19,887 nt of DNA from Prevotellaceae bacterium (GTDB taxonomy: Bacteria; Bacteroidota; Bacteroidia; Bacteroidales; UBA932): the NCBI GenBank assembly GCA_031284065.1, contig JAITAP010000041.1, positions 1 to 19,887 on the forward strand, read 5' to 3'. Below, one piece after another: positions 13,769-19,862 of the stretch; positions within the stretch are counted from its first letter, which is position 1, and every line of letters begins with the position of its first letter. The notes under the pieces were generated by a model. That model was not told where the DNA came from. It saw nothing but the letters and a program-made list of their open reading frames with translations, and made no database searches. A program made the translations under genes and the position numbers.

Positions 13769-14572
13769 ATGTTCTTTAAAAAAATGGGAATAGCCAAAAC
13801 CGCTGAAGAGATAGAGCTACTCCGCGAAAACAACCAGCTGGTATCGCGCACGCTGGCAGAGCTGGCAAAGCATATCGCTCCGGGGGTTACCGGCTTGCAG
13901 CTGGACAAAATTGCAGAGCAGTTTATCCGCGACCACGGCGCAGCGCCGGGCTTCTTGGGCTACAACGGGTTTCCCAACACGCTGTGCATCTCCATCAACG
14001 ACGTGGTGATACACGGCATCCCAAGCCGCTACGAGCTGCGCGACGGCGATATTGTGTCGGTGGACTGCGGCACGCGCATGAAGGGGTACGTGGGCGATTC
14101 GGCGTACACGTTCGCCGTAGGTAACGTTGAGGAGAGCGTAATGCGCTTGCTTCGCGCCACTAAGGAGAGCCTCAAGCTGGGCGTGGCGCAGGCGGTAGAG
14201 GGCAAGCGAATCGGCGATATTTCATTCGCCGTGCAGAGCCACGTGGAGAAGCTGGGCTACTCGGTGGTGCGCGAAATGGTAGGACACGGCATAGGAACAG
14301 CAATGCACGAAAAGCCGGACGTGCCCAACTATGGGCAGCGTTCCTCCGGAAAAAGGCTGGTAAAAGGCATGACCATTTGCGTAGAGCCTATGATAAACAT
14401 GGGCAAGCGCGACATTTTTCAGGAAAGGGACGGGTGGACTATCCGCACCAAAGACCGCAAGCCATCGGCGCACTTTGAGTACGCGGTGGCGGTGGGCAGG
14501 GAGCAACCCGATATATTAACTACATTTGAGTATGTAGAGGAAGTTTTGAAACAAAAAGGAAGTATGATATAG
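13769..14572 (+). CDS. map: methionine aminopeptidase, type I
   Basis: MAP removes the N-terminal methionine from new proteins using two metal ions. The 267-residue product has all five expected metal ligands: Asp99 (SVDCGT), Asp110 (YVGDSAYTF), His173 (GHGIGT), Glu206 (CVEPM) and Glu237 (HFEYAV). The catalytic histidine His82 (VVIHGIPS) and His180 (AMHEKP) are also present. The N-terminal helix TAEEIELLRENNQLVSRTLA is typical. ATG 13784 is a possible alternative start. Location directly after secY, without adk, and only two bases before infA is a common Bacteroidota layout. Confidence 0.97.
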   Translation: MFFKKMGIAKTAEEIELLRENNQLVSRTLAELAKHIAPGVTGLQLDKIAEQFIRDHGAAPGFLGYNGFPNTLCISINDVVIHGIPSRYELRDGDIVSVDCGTRMKGYVGDSAYTFAVGNVEESVMRLLRATKESLKLGVAQAVEGKRIGDISFAVQSHVEKLGYSVVREMVGHGIGTAMHEKPDVPNYGQRSSGKRLVKGMTICVEPMINMGKRDIFQERDGWTIRTKDRKPSAHFEYAVAVGREQPDILTTFEYVEEVLKQKGSMI

Positions 14573-14574
14573 CC

Positions 14575-14793
14575 ATGGCAAAACAAACCGCCATAGAAAG
14601 AGATGGAATTATTGTAGAGGCGCTCTCCAATGCTATGTTTCGCGTGGAGCTGGACAACGGGCACGTGGTAACGGCGCATATTTCGGGAAAAATGCGTATG
14701 CACTACATAAAAATCCTGCCCGGCGACAAGGTGCGCGTGGAAATGACGCCCTATGACCTGTCGAAGGGGAGAATATCGTTCCGGTATAAGTAG
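14575..14793 (+). CDS. infA: translation initiation factor IF-1
   Basis: IF-1 blocks the ribosomal A site during initiation and works with IF-2 and IF-3. The 72-residue product is a single OB-fold with the signature stretches AIERDGIIVEALSNAMFRVE, LDNGHVVTAHISGKMRMHYI and ILPGDKVRVEMTPYDLSKGR, ending ISFRYK. Length is exactly the family norm. It starts two bases after the map stop, so the two are probably coupled. It is followed by rpmJ across an A/T-rich 41-base spacer containing a duplicated TTTTTGAATTG. Confidence 0.97.
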   Translation: MAKQTAIERDGIIVEALSNAMFRVELDNGHVVTAHISGKMRMHYIKILPGDKVRVEMTPYDLSKGRISFRYK

Positions 14794-14799
14794 CTTAAT

Positions 14800-14826
14800 T
14801 TTTTGAATTGTTGAATTTTTGAATTG
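14800..14826 (+). repeat. duplicated TTTTTGAATTG in the infA-rpmJ spacer
   Basis: TTTTTGAATTG is present at 14800-14810 and again at 14816-14826, with TTGAA between, giving a 16-base period. It belongs to the same A/T-rich TTGAATT/AATTCAA family that occurs before rpsS, rpsK and rplF. No hairpin is formed. Confidence 0.5.
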
Positions 14827-14834
14827 TGTAGAAA

Positions 14835-14951
14835 ATGAAAGTAAGAGCATCCATCAAGAAGCGTAGCGAAGATTGCAAAATTGTAAAGCGCAAAGGTCGC
14901 TTGTACGTTATTTGCAAAAAAACACCAAAGTTCAAAATGCGTCAGGGATAA
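14835..14951 (+). CDS. rpmJ: 50S ribosomal protein L36 (bL36)
   Basis: L36 is the smallest large-subunit protein, normally a zinc ribbon. The 38-residue product reads MKVRASIKKRSEDCKIVKRK at its start and ends TPKFKMRQG, unmistakably L36. Of the four usual zinc ligands (three Cys and one His), Cys14 and Cys27 remain, while the first cysteine is Ser11 and the histidine is Phe33. A tetrahedral zinc site therefore cannot form. Loss of zinc ligands fits the zinc-free type known in Bacteroidota, but keeping exactly two cysteines is a half-way state. The start follows from the conserved MKVR and fits the spacing to infA. Confidence 0.95.
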   Translation: MKVRASIKKRSEDCKIVKRKGRLYVICKKTPKFKMRQG

Positions 14952-14962
14952 AAAGAGATTGT

Positions 14963-15004
14963 GCAGCACGGATTGACGTTATGCTGCCGACAGTTATATG
15001 TTAA
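14963..15004 (+). promoter_or_regulatory. inverted repeat and possible promoter before rpsM
   Basis: GCAGCA at 14963-14968 pairs perfectly with TGCTGC at 14982-14987 around a 13-base loop in the 77-base rpmJ-rpsM spacer. Within it, TTG at 14973-14975 is followed after 21 bases by TATGTTAA (14997-15004), an imperfect TAnnTTTG box. In E. coli the alpha-operon control site bound by S4 lies in front of rpsM, so a control region here would make sense. Both the promoter and the control role are inferences. Confidence 0.3.
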
Positions 15005-15028
15005 ATAGTAAACAAATATATCATAAGT

Positions 15029-15409
15029 ATGGCACGTATTTCAGGTATTGATTTACCGAAAAACAAGCGAGGCGAAATAGGGCTTACCTACATTTACGGT
15101 ATTGGCCGTAACACCTCGCGCAAAATCTTAACAACCGCCGGCGTTGACTACGATGTGAAAGTGAAAGATTGGACGGATGCTCAGGAAACCGCAATTCGTA
15201 ACGCTATTCAGCAGGGTGGGTACAAGCTTGAGGGCGAGCTGCGCACCGTTGTGCAGCTGAGCATTAAGCGACTCATGGACATTGGTTGCTATCGCGGTAT
15301 TCGGCATCGCTTGGGCTTGCCTGTGCGCGGGCAGAGCACCAAAAACAACGCCCGCACGCGAAAAGGCAAGAAAAAAACAGTCGCAAACAAGAAAAAAGCA
15401 ACAAAATAG
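15029..15409 (+). CDS. rpsM: 30S ribosomal protein S13 (uS13)
   Basis: S13 is in the small-subunit head, bridges to the large subunit and contacts P-site tRNA. The 126-residue product begins MARISGIDLPKNKRGEIGLT and has the YIYGIGRNTSRKILTTAGVD helix-two-turns-helix. Near the C-terminus it carries GIRHRLGLPVRGQSTKNNAR followed by TRKGKKKTVANKKKATK, the basic tail that reaches the tRNAs. Length is normal. It opens the alpha group and lies 39 bases before rpsK. Confidence 0.97.
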   Translation: MARISGIDLPKNKRGEIGLTYIYGIGRNTSRKILTTAGVDYDVKVKDWTDAQETAIRNAIQQGGYKLEGELRTVVQLSIKRLMDIGCYRGIRHRLGLPVRGQSTKNNARTRKGKKKTVANKKKATK

Positions 15410-15448
15410 GCAGCAGTTAATCCTTTGAATTTGAATTTTTTTTAAGCA

Positions 15449-15838
15449 ATGGCAAAAAAAGCAGGAACGACAAAAAAGAAAATTGTAAAAGTTGAGGCTA
15501 TCGGGGAAGCCCACATTACCTCCACTTTCAATAACATTATCATCACGCTGACCAACGCCGACGGACAAACCATCAGCTGGTCGTCGGCAGGCAGCAAAGG
15601 TTTTCGCGGCTCAAAAAAGAACACGCCATACGCCGCTCAAATAGCAGCCAGCGCTTGTGCAAAAGAGGCGTACGACTTGGGCTTGCGCAAGGTGAAAGCC
15701 TACGTAAAGGGTCCGGGTGCAGGCCGCGAATCGGCTATGCGAACCATCCATTCTTCCGGCATTGAGGTGGCCGAAATTATTGATGTTACGCCCATTCCCC
15801 ACAACGGTTGCCGTCCAAAAGGGCGCAGGAGAGTTTAA
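15449..15838 (+). CDS. rpsK: 30S ribosomal protein S11 (uS11)
   Basis: S11 lies on the platform near the mRNA exit and supports the decoding region. The 129-residue product has EAHITSTFNNIIITLTNADG, the SWSSAGSKGFRGSKKNTPYA segment, VKAYVKGPGAGRESAMRTIH, and the invariant C-terminus IPHNGCRPKGRRRV. Length is normal. The leader has the TTTGAATTTGAATTTT type A/T repeat rather than a Shine-Dalgarno sequence. A 32-base spacer separates it from rpsD. Confidence 0.97.
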   Translation: MAKKAGTTKKKIVKVEAIGEAHITSTFNNIIITLTNADGQTISWSSAGSKGFRGSKKNTPYAAQIAASACAKEAYDLGLRKVKAYVKGPGAGRESAMRTIHSSGIEVAEIIDVTPIPHNGCRPKGRRRV

Positions 15839-15870
15839 TAATAGTTGACAAAATAGTAATTTTAGACAAC

Positions 15871-16479
15871 ATGGCAAGATATACAGGACCAACAACCAAA
15901 ATTGCACGTAAGTTTGGCTCGCCCATTTACGGGGCGGATAAGGCGTACGAAAAAAAGAATTATCCTCCCGGACAGCACGGCTTGACAAAAAAGCGTAAAA
16001 AAGTATCGGAGTATGGCATTCAGCTGACCGAAAAGCAAAAGCTGAAGTACACCTACGGCTTGCTGGAGCGACAGTTCCGCAACGTATTTGAGAAAGCGTC
16101 GCGCATGAGAGGGCGCAAGGGCGATAACCTGCTCCAGCTGCTGGAAAGCCGTCTGGACAACGTGGTCTTTCGGCTCGGCATAGCGCCCAGCCGCGCAGCC
16201 GCGCGCCAGCTGGTGGGGCACCGGCACATTATGCTCAACGGCAAAGTATGCAACATTCCGTCGGTTATCCTCAAAGAGGGGGATATTGTTGGCGTTCGCG
16301 AGAAGTCAAAGAGCCTTGAGGTAATTCAGGAAACCTGCGGAGGGTCGCGCCAAAGCCGTTTTTCGTGGATGGAATGGGATAGCAATACTTTGAGCGGGAA
16401 ATTTCTCAACAGGCCGGAGCGCTCCGATATTCCGGAAGTCGTAAACGAGCAGCTCATAGTGGAATTGTACTCTAAGTAG
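15871..16479 (+). CDS. rpsD: 30S ribosomal protein S4 (uS4), zinc-free type
   Basis: S4 starts 16S rRNA folding, and in E. coli it represses the alpha operon. The frame is open to 15808, but the family start is ATG 15871 (MARYTGPTTKIARKFGSPIY), giving 202 residues. The N-terminal region has no CXXC pairs, so it is the zinc-free type. It includes NYPPGQHG and EKQKLKYTYGLLERQFRN. The S4 RNA-binding domain follows, with ESRLDNVVFRLGIAPSRAAA, RQLVGHRHIMLNGKVCNIPS and ILKEGDIVGVREKSK. The C-terminus (SDIPEVVNEQLIVELYSK) is typical. Confidence 0.97.
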   Translation: MARYTGPTTKIARKFGSPIYGADKAYEKKNYPPGQHGLTKKRKKVSEYGIQLTEKQKLKYTYGLLERQFRNVFEKASRMRGRKGDNLLQLLESRLDNVVFRLGIAPSRAAARQLVGHRHIMLNGKVCNIPSVILKEGDIVGVREKSKSLEVIQETCGGSRQSRFSWMEWDSNTLSGKFLNRPERSDIPEVVNEQLIVELYSK

Positions 16480-16498
16480 CAAATTTTTTTATAAGCGA

Positions 16499-16529
16499 CC
16501 CCTGTTACAACGGGGATTAAAGAACAAAG
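16499..16529 (+). promoter_or_regulatory. hairpin and 16-base repeat (copy 2) before rpoA
   Basis: In the 54-base rpsD-rpoA spacer, CCCC at 16499-16502 pairs with GGGG at 16512-16515, with two further pairs inside (GT with AC) past a bulged T, making a small hairpin. GGATTAAAGAACAAAG at 16514-16529 begins in its last two bases and is identical to 6657-6672 before rplX. The pair may form a leader that tunes rpoA translation relative to the ribosomal genes; this is inferred. A run of T at 16484-16490 precedes the hairpin, so it is not a forward terminator. Confidence 0.4.
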
Positions 16530-16533
16530 TATT

Positions 16534-17529
16534 ATGGCAATTTTAACATTTCAAAAGCCCGATAAGGTAATAATGCTCGAATCGAACGCAACGTTTGGAA
16601 AATTCGAGTTTCGTCCGCTTGAGCCGGGTTACGGCATGACAATAGGCAATGCGCTGCGTCGTGTCCTGCTGTCGTCGTTGGAAGGTTACGCAATAACCTC
16701 AGTAAAAATTCACGGGGTGGACCATGAATTTGCCTCCATTCCGGGAGTGCTTGAGGATATGGTCGAAATAATTCTTAACCTCAAGCAGGTGAGGCTGAAA
16801 AAAGTAGCAGAGGGCATTGACTCCGAAAAATTTAAAATAAATGTTTCGGGACAGACCCAGCTCAAGGCTGAGCAATTTTCGGGCAGCATGACCGCCTTTA
16901 AGGTGCTCAACCCCGATTTGGTTATCTGCAACATGGAGCCAAACGTGAAGCTGCAAATGGAATTTACCATCAGCAAGGGGCGAGGGTATGTGCCGGCCGA
17001 CGAAAACAAAGCGGAAAACTCGGAGATAGGGCTGATTGCTATTGACGCCATTTATACGCCGGTAAAAAACGTAATGTTTACGAAGGAAAACTACCGCGTG
17101 GAGCAAAAAACCGACTACGAAAAGCTGACGCTCGAGGTTACAACCGACGGCTCTATTCTGCCGAAGGAAGCCCTGAAGGAGGCGGCTAAAATTTTGATCC
17201 TCCACTTTGCGCTTTTTTCGGACGAAAAAATTACCATTGACGCCGAAGAAGAAAAGTTCACCAACGACGATTTTGACGAAGAGGTGCTGCACATGCGTCA
17301 GCTGCTCAAAACCAAGCTTACCGACCTCGACTTGTCGGTGCGGGCGCTCAACTGCCTCAAAACCGCCGAGGTGGAAACGCTGGGCGAGCTGGTAAAGTTT
17401 CAGCGTAACGACCTGCTAAAGTTCCGCAACTTTGGCAAAAAATCGCTCACGGAGCTGGACGAAAAGCTGGTGCAGCTCAACCTGAACTTCGGCATGGATA
17501 TTTTAAAATATAAACTTGACAAGGAGTAA
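16534..17529 (+). CDS. rpoA: DNA-directed RNA polymerase subunit alpha
   Basis: The alpha subunit dimerises to nucleate RNA polymerase assembly and its C-terminal domain contacts UP elements and regulators. The 331-residue product is of normal length. The N-terminal domain shows FRPLEPGYGMTIGNALRRVL (residues 27-46) and LSSLEGYAITSVKIHGV. Domain 2 includes GRGYVPADEN, the C-terminal part of the N-terminal domain has ALKEAAKILILHFALF (213-228), and an acidic linker follows (about 235-255). The C-terminal domain follows with LDLSVRALNCLKTAEVETLG (265-284) and RNFGKKSLTELDEKL (298-312). It ends ten bases before rplQ. Confidence 0.98.
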   Translation: MAILTFQKPDKVIMLESNATFGKFEFRPLEPGYGMTIGNALRRVLLSSLEGYAITSVKIHGVDHEFASIPGVLEDMVEIILNLKQVRLKKVAEGIDSEKFKINVSGQTQLKAEQFSGSMTAFKVLNPDLVICNMEPNVKLQMEFTISKGRGYVPADENKAENSEIGLIAIDAIYTPVKNVMFTKENYRVEQKTDYEKLTLEVTTDGSILPKEALKEAAKILILHFALFSDEKITIDAEEEKFTNDDFDEEVLHMRQLLKTKLTDLDLSVRALNCLKTAEVETLGELVKFQRNDLLKFRNFGKKSLTELDEKLVQLNLNFGMDILKYKLDKE

Positions 17530-17539
17530 GAAATAACGA

Positions 17540-18076
17540 ATGAGACACGGAAACAAAATAAATCACTTAGGCGTAAAAGCGGGGCACCGCAGGGCGTTGC
17601 TGGCAAACCTTGCCAACTCGCTTATCTTGCACAAGCGTATCGAAACTACGCTGGCTAAGGCAAAGGAGCTGAGAGTTTACGTAGAGCCGCTTATTACCAA
17701 AAGCAAGAACGATACAACGCACTCGCGCCGCACAGTGTTTTCATACCTAAAAAACAAGTACGCCGTAAAGGAGCTTTTCAGCGCGGTTGTGGGGAAAGTC
17801 GGGCAGCGACCGGGCGGATATACGCGTATTCTGAAAACGGGATTCCGGCACGGAGATGCTGCCGAAATGGCGCTGATAGAGCTGGTAGATTTCAACGAAA
17901 CCTACAACGTAGCATCCCAAAAATCGACGGCTAAGAAAGCCACGCGACGCGGCAGCTCAAAGAAATCGACGGCAGCGTCCGATACAAAAGTCGTGGACGA
18001 AGCGCCTAAGGTAGCCGAAGCCCAAGCCGGAGAAGCCCCTGCACCGCAGGAAGCGGTTACTCCCGTTGAGGAGTAA
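17540..18076 (+). CDS. rplQ: 50S ribosomal protein L17 (bL17) with charged C-terminal extension
   Basis: L17 sits near the tunnel exit on the large subunit. The 178-residue product has the invariant start MRHGNKINHLGVKAGHRRAL, then LLANLANSLILHKRIETTLA, SRRTVFSYLKNKYAVKELFS and GGYTRILKTGFRHGDAAEMA. The folded part ends at about residue 124. The last 54 residues are a Lys/Ser/Ala stretch followed by an Ala/Pro/Glu stretch, a low-complexity tail of a kind also seen in other Bacteroidota L17 proteins. It is the last ribosomal gene and is followed by a strong terminator. Confidence 0.97.
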   Translation: MRHGNKINHLGVKAGHRRALLANLANSLILHKRIETTLAKAKELRVYVEPLITKSKNDTTHSRRTVFSYLKNKYAVKELFSAVVGKVGQRPGGYTRILKTGFRHGDAAEMALIELVDFNETYNVASQKSTAKKATRRGSSKKSTAASDTKVVDEAPKVAEAQAGEAPAPQEAVTPVEE

Positions 18077-18098
18077 GGAGAAGTTGGCTAAGGCATTT

Positions 18099-18126
18099 GG
18101 CTGCGTTTGCCGAAAGTAGCGCAGCC
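18099..18126 (+). repeat. 7-base inverted repeat after rplQ
   Basis: GGCTGCG at 18099-18105 pairs perfectly with CGCAGCC at 18120-18126 around a 14-base loop. No T-run follows, so it is not a full terminator. It lies 34 bases ahead of the strong terminator and could help RNA 3-prime end stability. Confidence 0.45.
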
Positions 18127-18159
18127 GGATATGTTTGTAGTAAAAAAATGTTGACTTGA

Positions 18160-18186
18160 GGGGGGAGTGAGTATCCCCCCTTTTTT
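18160..18186 (+). terminator. intrinsic terminator ending the ribosomal cluster
   Basis: GGGGGGA at 18160-18166 pairs with TCCCCCC at 18174-18180 around a seven-base loop and is followed by six T residues (18181-18186). One more A-T pair is possible at the base. This is a textbook Rho-independent terminator, 83 bases after the rplQ stop. It separates the alpha group from the two lipoprotein genes. Confidence 0.9.
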
Positions 18187-18215
18187 ACCGAATATATTAT
18201 GCAAGGAGGTATATT

Positions 18216-18734
18216 ATGAACATTCGACCGGTAATGTTGGCAAGCGTAGCGTTGGCTGCGCTGTTTTGCTTTCCGTCGTGCCCGTGCATTGACTGCGAAT
18301 ATTTGTCTGAAGCTTATGAGCCTGTTTACATGACTCGCACCGAGCTCGAAGCGTCGGTGAAATTTGTTTCCGCCAAGCCGCTAAGCAACCCCGGCAAGAT
18401 TTACGTTCGCACGCATCAACTTTTCATTTGCGAACCGTACAAAGGCGTGCACATTATAAACAACAGCGACCCGCGCGACCCGCAGACAACCGATTTTATC
18501 GAAATTCCGGGATGCGTGGATATTGCTGTGCTAAACAACATCCTGTATGCCGACAACGCCGTTGACCTCGTTGCCGTTGACCTTGAAAAGAGCGAAGAGG
18601 TGGCGCGCGAACAAAATGCTTTCAAAGCCATAGCCTCGCCCAACGGGTGGTGGTGGACGGTTGGCGAAGACGACAAAGACAAAATTATTGTCGGCTTTAC
18701 CAAAAAGGAGAATCGCGAAAGGGGCTACTTCTAA
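18216..18734 (+). CDS. lipoprotein resembling the N-terminal part of LVIVD-repeat proteins
   Basis: The 172-residue product has a lipoprotein signal (MNIRPVMLASVALAALFCFP) with a lipobox at residues 19-22 (FPSC) and two more cysteines at 24 and 27. Then come YEPVYMTRTELEASVKF, a GKIYVRTHQLFICEPYKGVH strand pair, INNSDPRDPQTTDFIEIPG, and VDIAVLNNILYADNAVDLVA. These are LVIVD-type beta-propeller repeats as seen in Bacteroidota surface lipoproteins. AGGAGG at 18204-18209 lies six bases before the ATG, a strong site. No clear promoter is visible after the terminator. The product is short for the family; see the next gene. The function is unknown. Confidence 0.8.
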   Translation: MNIRPVMLASVALAALFCFPSCPCIDCEYLSEAYEPVYMTRTELEASVKFVSAKPLSNPGKIYVRTHQLFICEPYKGVHIINNSDPRDPQTTDFIEIPGCVDIAVLNNILYADNAVDLVAVDLEKSEEVAREQNAFKAIASPNGWWWTVGEDDKDKIIVGFTKKENRERGYF

Positions 18735-18758
18735 TATCATCTTTTAATCCTTATAGCC

Positions 18759-19538
18759 ATGAGCTATCGTACCATACTATTTTTTGGCATGTCTGCCCTC
18801 CTGCTAACGTCGTGCGGGGCGCAGTCCGACGGCGGCGGCGCAGCTACCGAAAGCGCAGAATCGGGGCAGGGCGGGTCAATGTCGCGCTTTGCCGTGGTGG
18901 ACGGCAGCCTGTACACGCTCAACAGCCCGTTTATACACAAGTACGACGTCAGCAAAGCCTCAGAAATTCGCCCCTTAAACGAGGGCATGATAGCGTCGAA
19001 TGACGGCGAAACCATCTTTGTGCGCGACTCACTCCTCTACGTCGGCTCGCAGTCGGGCATGTACATTTTGAGCCTGAAAAACCTGTCAAACCTCTCATCG
19101 GTATCGCACTTTGTGAGCTGCGACCCGGTGGTAGCCCTCGACACCTTTGCCTACGTGACCCTGAGCACAGGAACCTCGTGCCGCTGGGACGCAACGCCGT
19201 CGCTTCAGATTTACAGCGTAAAAAATCCACTTGCGCCCAGAATGGTAAAAGGGTACTCCATGTACAACCCTCGCGGGCTTGCCATACGCGACAGCCTGCT
19301 CTTTGTATGCGACGAAGGGCTAAAAATTTACTACGCCAAGCACCCTGCGGACAGCCTGCCCCGCCTGAAGCACGTGAAAAGCATAGACGGCTACGACGTA
19401 ATACTCCGCGATACAACGATACTACTCATTGGCGACGACGGGTTTTACCAGTACGGCTACCGCGCCTACACCGAGAATGGCAGGATGGAAGTATCCCTCG
19501 ACTTGCTTAGCCACATTTCGGCGCAGGGCAAAGAGTAG
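18759..19538 (+). CDS. lipoprotein resembling the C-terminal part of LVIVD-repeat proteins
   Basis: The 259-residue product has its own lipoprotein signal (MSYRTILFFGMSALLLTSCG) with the lipobox cysteine at residue 19, a Gly/Ala/Ser-rich linker, then GGSMSRFAVVDGSLYTLNSP, IHKYDVSKASEIRPL and several blade-like strands such as ETIFVRDSLLYVGSQSGMYI. It also has a conserved-looking SCDPVVALDTFAYVTLSTGT region and IGDDGFYQYGYR near the C-terminus. In relatives I recall, this segment follows directly on the part encoded by the previous gene within one longer lipoprotein. It starts 24 bases after that gene, so both are probably co-expressed. The function is unknown. Confidence 0.8.
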   Translation: MSYRTILFFGMSALLLTSCGAQSDGGGAATESAESGQGGSMSRFAVVDGSLYTLNSPFIHKYDVSKASEIRPLNEGMIASNDGETIFVRDSLLYVGSQSGMYILSLKNLSNLSSVSHFVSCDPVVALDTFAYVTLSTGTSCRWDATPSLQIYSVKNPLAPRMVKGYSMYNPRGLAIRDSLLFVCDEGLKIYYAKHPADSLPRLKHVKSIDGYDVILRDTTILLIGDDGFYQYGYRAYTENGRMEVSLDLLSHISAQGKE

Positions 19539-19631
19539 CGGGTCTTTGAAATTTTAAATTCTGAATAGCTTTGTTGCAACGAATAGCAGCTCATGTTATG
19601 CAGGTTTATAATTTTTGATGGATTACAATTG

Positions 19632-19742
19632 TCCCCGCTTCTCCGTAGGGGAATTTGAGGCGGGATGGCGCTAACGCCACCAACGCCGCGTCGCCGTCGT
19701 CCCGCCCCGTCGTCGTCATCGTCGTCATCCCGCGTCGCCGCC
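19632..19742 (+). repeat. GC-rich structured repeat region
   Basis: GGCGGGA at 19659-19665 pairs with TCCCGCC at 19700-19706, and an inner hairpin forms from TGGCG 19666-19670 with CGCCA 19675-19679. A smaller one forms from TCCCC 19632-19636 with GGGGA 19648-19652. Beyond it, GTCGTCATC is tandemly duplicated (19712-19720, 19721-19729) and CGCGTCGCCG occurs at 19687-19696 and 19731-19740. The stretch is far more GC-rich than other spacers. A minus-strand frame over it, with seven aspartates in a row, is a by-product of the trinucleotide repeat. Confidence 0.6.
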
Positions 19743-19806
19743 GCAACCTCATTTTCACCTAATTCAAGCAACAAAACAACCTCAGTAGCAGGAGGCCGCA
19801 TGGTAC

Positions 19807-19862
19807 ACCCCAAACCTCATTACCTCATTCAATCGCTTTGTAATGAGGTAATGAGGTTGTGG
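19807..19862 (+). repeat. long inverted repeat with 8-base tandem repeats in each arm
   Basis: Bases 19813-19829 and 19842-19858 are perfect 17-base reverse complements around a 12-base loop. With one bulged G at 19859 the stem continues for four more pairs (19809-19812 with 19860-19863). Each arm is itself two copies of ACCTCATT or its complement. Related AACCTCATT sequence also lies at 19745-19753. There is no T-run, so this is not a typical terminator. It may be an element end, a REP-like unit or a lineage-specific intergenic repeat. Confidence 0.65.

Noticed and set aside
19632..19652. Terminator after the second lipoprotein gene
   Set aside because: The five-pair stem with an 11-base loop has no T-run, so it is not convincing as an intrinsic terminator.
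19466..19813. Minus-strand frame of 115 codons with an aspartate run
   Set aside because: It overlaps the lipoprotein gene and the trinucleotide repeat block, is low-complexity and has no recognisable domain.
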